A stretch of DNA of 64,000 nucleotides. It comes from Bacteroidales bacterium. GTDB taxonomy: Bacteria > Bacteroidota > Bacteroidia > Bacteroidales > Lentimicrobiaceae. The stretch is taken from positions 62,001-126,000 of the forward strand of contig JADJEQ010000001.1 in the NCBI GenBank assembly GCA_016709025.1, read 5' to 3'. The translations under genes and the position numbers were made by a program. Of this stretch, positions 36,876 through 45,334 are shown piece by piece. How positions within the stretch are numbered: the first letter of the stretch is position 1; the number at the start of each line of letters is the position of its first letter. Below the pieces are notes generated by a model. It was given only the letters and a program-made list of their open reading frames with translations. It searched no databases and had not been told where the DNA came from.

Positions 36876-36957
36876 TTGGCGTGCGTCTTATCCCTCCTTC
36901 ATTCCATTGCAGCGGGCAGCCTGCCTGCCGGCGAGGCAGGGCTTCTGACGCGTGCCT
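36876..36957 (+). repeat. Dispersed repeat, copy 2
   Basis: Begins TTGGCGTGCGTCTTATC and contains TTCATTCCATTGCAGCGGGCAG, an extra CTGCCTGCCGGCGAGGCAGG hairpin, then CTTCTGA and GTGCCT. It is a direct repeat of 32575-32636, and the two copies bracket the DUF3857 gene pair. Confidence 0.85.
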
Positions 36958-36968
36958 TAACAATAACT

Positions 36969-36995
36969 AAAAAGGCCGGTAAAACCGGCCTTTCC
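36969..36995. terminator. Bidirectional terminator between DUF3857 pair and tsf
   Basis: AAAGGCCGGT (36971-36980) pairs with ACCGGCCTTT (36984-36993) around three A. A run of A precedes the stem and T follows on both strands, so it can end the plus-strand DUF3857 operon and the minus-strand rplM-tsf operon. Confidence 0.85.
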
Positions 36996-37015
36996 AAAAA
37001 AAATCATTTTAGTTA

Positions 37016-37852
37016 TTATGCTCCGAGCATAAAACGTTTAAATGAGGAAACGGTAAGATCCTTATCCATTTTAACAAGAAATTCACGAACCGACAATTTA
37101 TTATCGCGCACAAACTCCTGGTTCAACAGGGTGCTTTCCTTGTAAAACTTATTCAGTTTACCAAGGGCGATTTTTTCAATCATTTCCTCAGGCTTGCCTT
37201 CGAGACGTGCCTGCTCTTTTCCGATTTCAATTTCACGTTCAATCACCTCGGCAGGAACATCGTCCTTGTCAACGGCAACGGGTGCCATAGCAGCAATCTG
37301 CATAGCCACTTCATGACCGGCCTGATCAATGCCTTCAACACCGGCTTTTGACAAACCAAGAATCGTTGCAAGCCTGTTACCCGGGTGGTTGTATGCAAAT
37401 ACCCTGGGTGCAGTGATCACTTCGTAGTGAGCAAGTTCCATTTTCTCTCCGGTCTTACCAACCATTTCGGTAATGTTATCCATTACTGAACGGCCATTGA
37501 GGTCGAGGGCTTTAAATTCATCGCTGGTTTTAGGCATCTTTTCAATGGCTTTGGCCATGATCAGATTGGTAAAATCAACAAATTCCTGGTTCTTGGCAAC
37601 AAAATCGGTTTCGCAGTTCAGCATAAAGATGGCTGCAAAATCCTTGGCTTCGTTGGTACGGGCCAGCACGATACCTTCATTGGCATCCTTATCGGCACGT
37701 TTGGTAGCCAGTTTTTGTCCTTTTTTACGCAGGTAGTCAATTGCCTTTTCAAAATCGCCTTCATTTTCCTGAAGTGCATTCTTGCAATCCATCATTCCGG
37801 CACCGGTCATCTGACGCAACTTGTTTACATCAGCAGCAGTAATATTAGCCAT
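37016..37852 (-). CDS. tsf: Elongation factor Ts
   Basis: The 278-residue protein has the EF-Ts N-terminal UBA-like domain (LRQMTGAGMMDCKNAL, residues 12-27), the core with FVAKNQEFVDF (about 84-94) and AMQIAAMAPVAV, and the final QEFVRDNKLSVREFL. It recycles EF-Tu by nucleotide exchange. It ends the rplM-rpsI-rpsB-tsf operon. Confidence 0.97.
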   Translation of the reverse strand: MANITAADVNKLRQMTGAGMMDCKNALQENEGDFEKAIDYLRKKGQKLATKRADKDANEGIVLARTNEAKDFAAIFMLNCETDFVAKNQEFVDFTNLIMAKAIEKMPKTSDEFKALDLNGRSVMDNITEMVGKTGEKMELAHYEVITAPRVFAYNHPGNRLATILGLSKAGVEGIDQAGHEVAMQIAAMAPVAVDKDDVPAEVIEREIEIGKEQARLEGKPEEMIEKIALGKLNKFYKESTLLNQEFVRDNKLSVREFLVKMDKDLTVSSFKRFMLGA

Positions 37853-37879
37853 AAAAATTTTCAGTTTATTGGGTTGTTA

Positions 37880-38782
37880 TTATTTTCTGGGTCCACCAGG
37901 TTTGCGGCCCAAAGGTTTTCTTGTACCTGGTTTGCTCCTGCGGCCTTCTTCACCACCTTCTCCTGCTACTGCAGGTTTGGCACGTAAGCGTTCACCGGTA
38001 GCTGACACTTCGTCTTCATCCTCATCATCAAGATCATAGTTCCTTGATCCTGCGCCTTCTTCACGATCGTCTTCAGCGCGTTTGTCGCGGTCAATCTTGC
38101 GTTCCATCAAACCTTCTTCAATGGCCTGAACCATTTTGCCGATGATCAGCGAAATTGATTTTGAGGCATCGTCGTTGGCCGGAATCGGGAAATCCACGAT
38201 ATTCGGATCCGAATTGGTATCAACGATAGCGAAAGTAGGGATGTTGAGTTTGCGGGCTTCGGCAATGGCGATGTGCTCCTTGCTGATATCCACAACAAAA
38301 ATAGCGGCTGGTAAACGGCTGAGGTCAGCGATTGAACCAAGGTTCTTTTCAAGTTTTGCACGTTCACGGGCAATCTGCAAACGCTCACGCTTCGAAATAT
38401 TGGTGTAACTCGGGCTGGTCATCAAACGGTCGATCGACGACATTTTGCGGACAGCTTTGCGGATGGTTGCAAAATTGGTAAGCATTCCACCAGGCCAGCG
38501 TTCTGTAACATATGGCATAGCCACAGTTTTTACATGCTCGGCCACGATTTCCTTGGCTTGTTTCTTGGTTGCTACAAAAAGAACCTTCTTGCCTGATTTG
38601 GTAATCTGTTTCAGCGCTGAAGCAGCTTCGTCGATCTTGGCAACGGTTTTATAAAGGTCAATGATGTGAATGCCATTACGCTCCATAAAAATATAGGGAG
38701 CCATATTGGGGTTCCATTTACGTTTCAGATGGCCGAAATGTGAACCGGCATCCAGTAATTCTTCAAAAGTTGTTCTTGCCAT
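37880..38782 (-). CDS. rpsB: 30S ribosomal protein S2 with long charged tail
   Basis: Residues 1-230 are a standard S2: FEELLDAGSHFGHLKRKWNP at the start, then FVATKKQAK, ERWPGGMLTNF and VDTNSDP near the C-terminal side. About 70 further residues form a low-complexity tail, first acidic (YDLDDEDEDE), then basic and Gly/Pro-rich (GRRSKPGTRKPLGRK). The tail is longer than in most S2 proteins. It may be disordered or contact rRNA; this is an inference. The gene is followed by tsf at 27 bases. Confidence 0.95.
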   Translation of the reverse strand: MARTTFEELLDAGSHFGHLKRKWNPNMAPYIFMERNGIHIIDLYKTVAKIDEAASALKQITKSGKKVLFVATKKQAKEIVAEHVKTVAMPYVTERWPGGMLTNFATIRKAVRKMSSIDRLMTSPSYTNISKRERLQIARERAKLEKNLGSIADLSRLPAAIFVVDISKEHIAIAEARKLNIPTFAIVDTNSDPNIVDFPIPANDDASKSISLIIGKMVQAIEEGLMERKIDRDKRAEDDREEGAGSRNYDLDDEDEDEVSATGERLRAKPAVAGEGGEEGRRSKPGTRKPLGRKPGGPRK

Positions 38783-38819
38783 TTAATTTTTTGTTAATTG
38801 TTTACATTCTGTGAAACTC

Positions 38820-38876
38820 AATTGCCAGGTAGCTCAGGCTAAGCCACACGGCACAGGAAAAGAGGTCCTGGCAATT
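38820..38876 (-). promoter_or_regulatory. Candidate structured leader of rpsB
   Basis: In the rpsI-rpsB gap a perfect 10-bp inverted repeat (AATTGCCAGG with CCTGGCAATT) encloses 37 bases with internal pairing potential. No T run follows on the minus strand, so it does not look like a terminator. A leader that S2 binds to regulate rpsB-tsf would sit here. The claim rests on location and pairing only. Confidence 0.4.
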
Positions 38877-38899
38877 TAGATACTAAACACAATTTAAGA

Positions 38900-39286
38900 T
38901 TAGCGCTTGCTGAACTGGAATTTCTTACGGGCTTTTTTCTGACCCGGTTTTTTCCTTTCAACCATGCGCGGATCCCTGCGCAACAGGCCTTTAGCCTTCA
39001 GCGGGGGACGGAACTCAGGATTGATCTCGCAGAGGGCTTTTGAAATAGCCAGGCGAAGCGCTTCGGCCTGTCCGGTAATTCCACCACCATCAAGATTCAC
39101 CTTGATATCGTACTTGCCAAGTGATTCGGCAACTTCAAGCGACTGGGTAACAACATACTGCAGGGTTCCGGTTGGGAAATATTCCTTATAATCCCTGCCG
39201 TTTACTGTGATGATTCCATTGCCATCCTTCAGATATATACGGGCTACAGCAGTTTTCCTTCTGCCAAGGGTGTTGATCACTTCCAT
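38900..39286 (-). CDS. rpsI: 30S ribosomal protein S9
   Basis: The 128-residue protein covers the complete S9, with NTLGRRKTAVARIYLKDG at the start, GGGITGQAEALRLAISKAL in the middle and the basic tail RKKPGQKKARKKFQFSKR that reaches into the P site. It follows rplM after two bases. Confidence 0.97.
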   Translation of the reverse strand: MEVINTLGRRKTAVARIYLKDGNGIITVNGRDYKEYFPTGTLQYVVTQSLEVAESLGKYDIKVNLDGGGITGQAEALRLAISKALCEINPEFRPPLKAKGLLRRDPRMVERKKPGQKKARKKFQFSKR

Positions 39287-39288
39287 AC

Positions 39289-39744
39289 TTATTTGATTGA
39301 ATTAAGATTAATCAATTGTGGTTGCTGAGCCTGGTGTGGATGCTCCGAACCGGCGTAAACTTTAAGGTTTTTGTACAATGCGTCTCCAAGTTTGTTGGAT
39401 GGGAGCATTCCCCTGACTGCATATTCAACTACCCTTTCAGGATGTTTCTGCAGAAGTTCTCTCGGGGTTTCAAACCGCTGTCCTCCGGGATATCCGGTGT
39501 GACGAACATAAACCTTATCGGTCATTTTTTTGCCCGTGAGCTTGATTTTCTCTGCATTGATGATGATCACAAAATCACCGCAATCGAGGTTGGGAGTAAA
39601 ATTGGTTTTGTACTTTCCCCTCAGGATATTGGCAACTTTTGTGGACATACGTCCAAGCGTCTGTCCTTCTGCATCTACCAGTACCCAGTTCTTCTGAATG
39701 GTAGCCGGTGTTGCTGATAAAGTTTTATAACTAAGTGTGTTCAT
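39289..39744 (-). CDS. rplM: 50S ribosomal protein L13
   Basis: The 151-residue protein has the L13 signatures WVLVDAEGQTLGRMSTKVA (about residues 20-38), GDFVIIINAEKIKLTGKK and AVRGMLPSNKLG. The start at 39744 (MNTLSYKT) is chosen over an in-frame one nine codons upstream because it fits the family. First gene of the operon; a strong promoter lies about 160 bases upstream. Confidence 0.96.
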   Translation of the reverse strand: MNTLSYKTLSATPATIQKNWVLVDAEGQTLGRMSTKVANILRGKYKTNFTPNLDCGDFVIIINAEKIKLTGKKMTDKVYVRHTGYPGGQRFETPRELLQKHPERVVEYAVRGMLPSNKLGDALYKNLKVYAGSEHPHQAQQPQLINLNSIK

Positions 39745-39904
39745 TTGTTGATTAATTTTTATTGAAAACAATAAAACAACCGTCCCAACAACTGATTCAC
39801 GGGCATGAGATTCAGGTGCTTACGGCAGGGTCCTTTAGAGAGACAAGCTTTTCACGTTTCAGGTTACGGCCGTTCACGGACAGACTTATGCTTTAAAAGG
39901 GGTG
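39745..39904 (-). promoter_or_regulatory. Possible rplM 5' leader
   Basis: About 160 bases separate the promoter from the L13 start, long for this genome. The transcript contains short complementary stretches, such as GTCC/GGAC pairs, that could fold. Ribosomal operons often carry autoregulatory leaders here, but I cannot match this to a known L13 leader. Confidence 0.3.
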
Positions 39905-39935
39905 CAAAGGTAGAGGTTTTTTTGGATTTAACAAA
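39905..39935 (-). promoter_or_regulatory. Promoter of the rplM-rpsI-rpsB-tsf operon
   Basis: On the minus strand TTTG (39932-39935) and TACCTTTG (39905-39912) are separated by exactly 19 bases, the canonical Bacteroidota -33/-7 arrangement. This is the best promoter in the window. Confidence 0.88.
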
Positions 39936-40021
39936 TTTGTAAACAATAAATTGTTGATAAAATGATCGTTGCGAAAACAGGTAATATCAACAATCAAATC
40001 CAGCGGAATATCCAAACACAT

Positions 40022-41182
40022 TTATTGGGTTTTTATAATTTTAGCAGCGTATCTCTGCTTTGAATTATATGCCAGAATGTAATAAAGTCCCGGATTCAGA
40101 TTGTCAGGCTCCCATTTGAATGGGACTCCGGTTATCATTGGAGAATTATACACAAGCCTTCCGAATGAATCATATACCTTAAGAAAATAGTCACCTTCGC
40201 CAGGCGTTGATTTTTCAATAGAAGTCTATACTCTTTGAAAAGGGGTTGGGATAACACTTAAATGATGTCTTTTCAATTATTGACAATTCACTGATAGTGG
40301 TAACTATCGTATCAAAACTCCTGAATACATCATTGTTGTTAGCTAACAATCGACCAGCTTTATCAAGGGTTATGCGGCGCATGTCAGCATAATTCAGTCC
40401 CGAATTAATCCTGGTAAATGTTTGTCCTCCATTTTCCGAAAAATATGCCCCTCCTAATCCGCAGCATTTTCGCGAACACGCAATATAAATCACATTATCA
40501 GGTGTTATTAGAATTCATGTAACCACCGGTAATAATTGTTCCCAAGTTTGGCTTATAATGTCATATCTGAAAAGACCTTCTCCTCCAACATATATATTTC
40601 CAATATTATCAATTGCCAATGAAAAAAAGTGATTACATAGTCCAAATACCTGCCAGGTGTTGCCGAGGTCTGATGAACGATATATTCTGCCACAACCACC
40701 TAAGTTTTGAACAGCATAAATGAAACCATCGGGAGACGCAACATCGGTAAAGCTTCCTATATTCTATTGTCAAACACTTCCATGTTATCCCAAATCAGCG
40801 ATCGGATCATGCTTCTCCGCAGCAAGTTAAACATCATATCCCACTGATTCGTAAACATTTAGCAAAAATAAAAAGCGTCCCCAGAATCCCCGATTGGCTT
40901 TAGAAATTTCCGGTCCCAGTAAATTACTTCATTAACGCGTTGACAGCTGGACCAAGGAGGTATTGATGGATAACCTCTGCCAACTTTCACCCCATCTATT
41001 GACCGTACACTCGCCAAATTTACATAGCCTTTACGGTTGGATATATAAATATATCCACTTGAATCGACGCAATGTCACTAGTAAGCTATCACCGGTGGGG
41101 AAATGGGTTCCCAGAAATTCTGGCAATAAGACACCTCTACTTGTGTGAAAACTATAAGTAAAACAAGAAAATATTTTTTCAT
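40022..41182 (-). pseudogene. Decayed BNR/Asp-box-type T9SS protein gene
   Basis: Reading the minus strand from ATG at 41182 gives a clear signal peptide (MKKYFLVLLIVFTQ, then SYCQ). Downstream the frame holds phrases typical of BNR/sialidase-like repeats (IYRSSDLGNTWQVFG, AYFSENGGQTFTRINSG). The end is a T9SS sorting domain (CYPNPFSKS, then GDYFLKVYDSFGR and GLYYILAYNS) that stops at 40022. At least one in-frame stop (around 40517) and frameshifts near 41090 and 40225 break it, so no complete protein can be made. It is an inactivated surface protein of roughly 385 codons. Confidence 0.75.
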
Positions 41183-41428
41183 CTAAGAATACATTTATAG
41201 ATTCAGAAAATCATAAAAGTTAAATTCAAACAGCTAATCATTTATAATTATTTCATACCGAGGCTGGGAAAAGGCGAAGATAAAAAGTTTAAATGAGCAA
41301 GTAACAAGAAATTAAACCGGGTTTCCTACTGAATTGATGTTTCAGATAAATGAAAGTGAATTTGATTTTATTAGGTCGAAAATGCAATTATTGAAAGTGA
41401 GAAATGTCAAATTATAAACAATTTTGTT

Positions 41429-41436
41429 TATTTTTG
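41429..41436 (+). promoter_or_regulatory. -7 box directly in front of the antitoxin-like gene
   Basis: TATTTTTG fits TAnnTTTG and ends only four bases before the ATG at 41441. If it is used, the transcript would be leaderless or nearly so. The preceding 258 bases (41183-41440) are A+T-rich and hold no gene I can see. Confidence 0.4.
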
Positions 41437-41440
41437 TACC

Positions 41441-41902
41441 ATGAAAGATCAATTAGCCGTCATCAAAGGCATTCACCCGGGGCATATTGTTGAACGTGAA
41501 CTGAAGAAGCGCAAGATTCAAAAAAGGAAATTTGCATCTGATATCAATGAATATCCTCAAACTCTTTCTTCCGTTTTAAAGGCTAAGCGAAATATGAATA
41601 CTTCACTTTCTCTAAAAATCGAGAAAGCATTTGGTTGGGAAGAAGGTTTTTTAATGGTGCTGCAGGTATATTTTGATATTGAACAGGAAAAGAATAATGT
41701 TTCCGTTAGAAAGCCTGATCTTTCAAAGTTCAGGCCGGGTCTGTTCTGGGATACGGTTATTGAATCAATAAATTGGGACAAACATAAGAAGGCTGTCATT
41801 CGAAGGGTATTTGAAAGAGGCAATGATCCTGAGAAAGATGAAATTCTCAGATTTTATGGAATAACTGATGTTGAGGAAATAATAAATGCAGATGGCGTCT
41901 AA
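41441..41902 (+). CDS. HigA-like helix-turn-helix antitoxin
   Basis: The 153-residue protein begins with an XRE-type helix-turn-helix in the style of HigA-family antidotes (HPGHIVERELKKRKIQKRKFASDI, then LKAKRNMNTSLSLKIEKAFG, about residues 12-70). The C-terminal half (about 85-150) contains a repeat-like FWDTVIESINWDKHKKAVIRRVFERG segment found in proteins encoded next to nucleotidyltransferase toxins. The downstream AbiEii-like gene overlaps its end, supporting a toxin-antitoxin pair in which this protein would neutralise the toxin and regulate the operon. Confidence 0.8.
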   Translation: MKDQLAVIKGIHPGHIVERELKKRKIQKRKFASDINEYPQTLSSVLKAKRNMNTSLSLKIEKAFGWEEGFLMVLQVYFDIEQEKNNVSVRKPDLSKFRPGLFWDTVIESINWDKHKKAVIRRVFERGNDPEKDEILRFYGITDVEEIINADGV

Positions 41903-42529
41903 GCTGAAATACAATACCATTGATCCGCGATTGCAATCAGCGCTGCTTTTATGTATGGAAGCTTCGGAACTGAAAACTTTCAGACTGGTTGGAGGAACTG
42001 CATTGAGTTTATACCTGGGTCACCGGATGTCTATTGACCTTGACCTGTTTACAGATGAACCTTATGGATCAGTTGATTTTGCGAAAATTAATGCATTTCT
42101 GAATACTGCTTTCCCTTATGTTGATTCATCGAATATTCAACCCATAGGTTTTGGTCAATCTTATATTGTCGGTGAAAACAAATTAGATAATCTTAAAATT
42201 GACTTGTATTACACCATGGCTTTATTGACCCGATGAATCTAACCGATGGGATCAGAATTGCATCCATCGCAGATTTAATTGCGATGAAAGTGGATGTTAT
42301 TCAACGCGTTGGCAGAAAGAAAGATTTTTGGGATATCCACGAATTAATGGCTGATTACACACTCGACGATATGTTAACATTTCACCGGAAGAGATATCCA
42401 TACAATCATGACGAGCAGGAAATTCTTGCACAATTCAAAGACTTTAAAAAGGCCGACGAAGTTTTGACCCAATTTGCCTCAAAGGGAAAATATGGGAAAT
42501 TATCAAGCTGGATATCCTTGATTTTGTAA
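41886..42529 (+). pseudogene. AbiEii/AbiGii-like nucleotidyltransferase toxin, frameshifted
   Basis: Two frames together encode about 214 residues of an AbiEii-type nucleotidyltransferase. The first has the active-site pattern FRLVGGTALSLYLGHRMSIDLDLF (about residues 37-60). The second continues DGIRIASIADLIAMKVDVIQRVGRKKDFWDI, the helical part. The frame changes near 42213-42217, where one more C would restore IDLYYTHGFIDP. As given, the protein stops at 42236 and lacks its C-terminal half, so it should be inactive. Family members are type IV-like toxins that modify tRNA or nucleotides. Start is ATG 41886 or 41892, inside the end of the antitoxin gene. Confidence 0.78.
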
Positions 42530-43030
42530 GGACTTTCTGAGCCTGAAAGAATACTTTTTTGGCAAACTTAGCCCTTTTTTGAACAAAAAAAATAGACATC
42601 TGATTTGATATCCTTTATTATATCCGGTCACTGCCCGTAAGTCTGACTCTTGTGCCAATTCATTTTACAGACAACTGTTATAGAATTTCATTCCAAATTT
42701 GCAAACATTCAAAGAACCGGCAGCGAACTTTTTCCGGAAGCGTTTACAAAAGTGAATCCCAAAATACCATTAGAATACATGCAATATCAAATGGTTACCA
42801 AACCATCAATTTACCGCTTGAAATGATTCGCTCGTTTTTGAATATGCGGATCATGTATAAGCCCGGTTTCCATCCAGAGGTGATTAACCGGAGCACAAGT
42901 CACAGACTTGCGCCGGCACTTGTTCAATATCGTTTCAATTAAAGCTGTCCCCGGCAATAATTCCGGGGTAGCAGTTGATTAGTGCTTTCGGGGGCCACTT
43001 GTCGCCATGGACAAGGCAATCGGCGAATGA
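42530..43030. other. Gene-poor accessory stretch
   Basis: A 96-codon open frame (42652-42942, plus strand) is present but has no recognisable motif, start context or relatives that I know, so I do not call it. A CCCCGG/CCGGGG hairpin (42949-42954 with 42963-42968) lies near the end of the dehydrogenase gene and has no T run. Confidence 0.4.
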
Positions 43031-44680
43031 TTAAAGATTGCTTTTCACCTCATTCTTAATCCGCTGTATATGCCCCCGGCCCAACGCCTTTACTTCGCAG
43101 CCCAGTTCAAAGTACCGCCGGATAACATCGTCGGTAAGAATCCCAAAGCAATCAATCACTGCAAGTGGCTGCCCGGCCCATTTCACAATGTCATCGGGAC
43201 TGAGGTTAAGGTATTCTTTGTGCGGAACGGCAAGAATCAATGCTTCGGCACCCTTAAGGGTTTTGGGAAGGTCTTTTTCAACCCTGGCTTCCGTCAGTTG
43301 CTCCTGGTTGCGGAAGAAACGGCTCCATGAATGCCCCGGCGATGGGTAATCATCCTGCGATTCGAGTTCATACCAATGATCCACATAAGGATCATGAATC
43401 CGGATTTCAGCACCCATTTCGATCAGTTTCCTTACCACCAGTTCGCTGCCGCTGTAGCGGGTATCGCCCACATCCTGACGGTAGCTGGCTCCGCAAAGCA
43501 CCACTTCCGAGCCGGCGATGTACCGGGCCATATTGCGCAGGGCATCGCGGGTAAGTTCTGCCACATGCAGGGCGCGGGTATCGTTGATATCAATGGCCGT
43601 GGGAGTAATCTTGAAAATCTCATCCCCATCCTCAAAACCGAGAATATGCCGGTAAGCCCAGTAGCCTAAGCCACCATCCTTTGGCAGGCAATAACCGCCT
43701 ACTCCGGGTCCGGGGAAAATCATATTGCTGTGGGTCGGCCGCATTTTAATGGCATTGATTACCTTAATCAGGTCAACTCCGTTGCGCTCGGCAAAGATAC
43801 TCCACTCATTCAGGTAAGCCAGGATCGTAGCCCGGTATGAATTTTCAACGATCTTGGTCGTTTCCGACTCGATCGGTCGATCCATTACTGTTAAAGGAAA
43901 TTCTTTGGTGTTCAGTACCTCGTGCAGGAATTTTTCAACCTTTTTTCTGGCTTCGATCTCACAGCCGGAGCATACCCGCCAGAAATCGCGGATACTTGAT
44001 ACGTAGTCCCTGCCGGGCATAACCCTTTCAAAGCTGTGGGCCAGCAGAGGGATGGATTTTATACCCCTTTTAGCAAATGCCTTTTTAAGGATAGGCCAGG
44101 CCACGAATTCGGTTGTTCCCGGAGCCACTGTGGTTTCGATCAGGGTGAGGCAGTGGGCAGGAATCGTTTCACCTATTGTTTTGAGGGTCGCTTCCAGTGC
44201 AGCCATATCGGCTTCGCCCGATTTCATATAGCCCAGGTCGTGTTTGGTAAAATCGCACTGAACATCCACCACCACGATATCGGCAAACTCCAGCACGTCG
44301 CTGTTGAATGAAGCCGTAAGGGTTTTCTTCTGATTCACACAACGGCTTATCATTTTGTCAACCTCCGGATCTTCAGCCTTCACGGGCGATTCGCCCCGGT
44401 TGAGCATGGGAATCTTCCAGTAACTGCGCTGGCTGGGCCGCTGGCAGCCAATCACGAATTTCGAAGGCTTGCCTTCCTTATCCACCGTGTCGGCAACAAT
44501 CGCAGCCATTACAGCCCCGACGAAACCAACACCCATCACTACCACGATTTCCTTACCTTCATTGCGGGCAGCTTTTACAAGATCACCGATTCTCTGTTTT
44601 TCGGCTTCAAAATCCGGTTTTTGGGGAATTGGAAATTTTTCGCCCGACGGGCTTACTGAAAAGAGTATTTCTTTTGCCAT
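43031..44680 (-). CDS. UDP-glucose/GDP-mannose dehydrogenase family protein
   Basis: The 549-residue protein has an N-terminal Rossmann fold (VVVMGVGFVGAVMAAI, about residues 46-61), the central dehydrogenase segment with catalytic Cys in GPGVGGYCLPKDGG (about residue 332), and a C-terminal UDP-binding domain (residues 400-549). Such enzymes oxidise a nucleotide sugar at C6 in two steps to a uronic acid for capsule, O-antigen or exopolysaccharide synthesis. It is about 100 residues longer than typical members and there are no glycosyltransferase neighbours. The exact substrate is not readable. Confidence 0.85.
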   Translation of the reverse strand: MAKEILFSVSPSGEKFPIPQKPDFEAEKQRIGDLVKAARNEGKEIVVVMGVGFVGAVMAAIVADTVDKEGKPSKFVIGCQRPSQRSYWKIPMLNRGESPVKAEDPEVDKMISRCVNQKKTLTASFNSDVLEFADIVVVDVQCDFTKHDLGYMKSGEADMAALEATLKTIGETIPAHCLTLIETTVAPGTTEFVAWPILKKAFAKRGIKSIPLLAHSFERVMPGRDYVSSIRDFWRVCSGCEIEARKKVEKFLHEVLNTKEFPLTVMDRPIESETTKIVENSYRATILAYLNEWSIFAERNGVDLIKVINAIKMRPTHSNMIFPGPGVGGYCLPKDGGLGYWAYRHILGFEDGDEIFKITPTAIDINDTRALHVAELTRDALRNMARYIAGSEVVLCGASYRQDVGDTRYSGSELVVRKLIEMGAEIRIHDPYVDHWYELESQDDYPSPGHSWSRFFRNQEQLTEARVEKDLPKTLKGAEALILAVPHKEYLNLSPDDIVKWAGQPLAVIDCFGILTDDVIRRYFELGCEVKALGRGHIQRIKNEVKSNL

Positions 44681-44711
44681 AAATTGATTTTTTTCAGGAT
44701 AACAGAATGTG

Positions 44712-44745
44712 AAAGTAAAAAGTTAAAAGTTAAAAGTAAAAAGCC
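44712..44745. repeat. Heptanucleotide array, unit AAAAGTW
   Basis: About five period-7 units (GAAAGTA, AAAAGTT, AAAAGTT, AAAAGTA, AAAAGCC) lie upstream of the dehydrogenase gene. They are of the same family as 32027-32058. Confidence 0.85.
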
Positions 44746-44821
44746 TGCCAGCCGCTTTTTAGGCGGGTAAAAAGTGGATTCAGGAATTTAAAAAGTTTGA
44801 CTTCAATGGATAATTATTAAC

Positions 44822-44998
44822 TCAACACATAGAATCTCTTACATCAATACATTCCTGATAAAACGCGATGTTCTTCCGTTTGCCATTTGCTTCAATCTTT
44901 TTCAGGACTTCCAATTTGGAAATGATGAAATGAGCATCCGCAAAGACTTTATACAAATTTACAAAAAATAATTCAGGAATGGTGGAGGTTGTTGGCAA
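44822..44998 (-). other. Possible gene remnant or unannotated short coding stretch
   Basis: The minus strand is open for about 58 codons and ends KIEANGKRKNIAFYQECIDVRDSMC before a stop at 44822-44824. The amino acid composition looks coding (charged, mixed helix), unlike the surrounding repeats, but there is no good start codon. It may be a remnant of a lost gene. Confidence 0.25.
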
Positions 44999-45009
44999 AT
45001 GGGAACATA

Positions 45010-45172
45010 CATGCTAGCATTCAAATTTCCAATGTCCAATTTCCAATTACCTTAAACTTAGCCTCGGGGCCTTCGTTCCATCTTTTCATTTCAATGTTTC
45101 CAACTTCTTCCCTTCATGCCTTCAAAATTTTTCCAACACATAGGCACATAGATCAGAAAATAGGCACATAGT
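45010..45172. repeat. Period-7 TTCCAAT run and ACACATAG repeat
   Basis: A period-7 run (TTCAAAT, TTCCAAT, GTCCAAT, TTCCAAT) lies at about 45019-45048. At 45127-45172 is CAACACATAGGCACATAG followed by GAAAATAGGCACATAG, the same sequence family as the direct repeats at 54331 and 54515. Confidence 0.75.
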
Positions 45173-45334
45173 TGTCTGGAACAAGGTTAACCTTCCCTCC
45201 GGCTGGCGGGGTTTAAAGTAAGATTGGATTTTAACATTATGCTCAACCCTTAAACTTCAACCTGAGCGAATGACCATTTTCCAGTTTCCTGCTATTCGAA
45301 TATTCCATTATTCCATCATTCCATCCTTCCAATT

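Noticed and set aside
42652..42942. A 96-codon open frame after the AbiEii-like gene
   Set aside because: No recognisable motif, no ribosome binding site or promoter, and no clear tie to neighbours; not enough to call a gene.
41183..43030. The accessory stretch as an integrated element with attachment sites
   Set aside because: No integrase, transposase, tRNA target or flanking direct repeat is visible.
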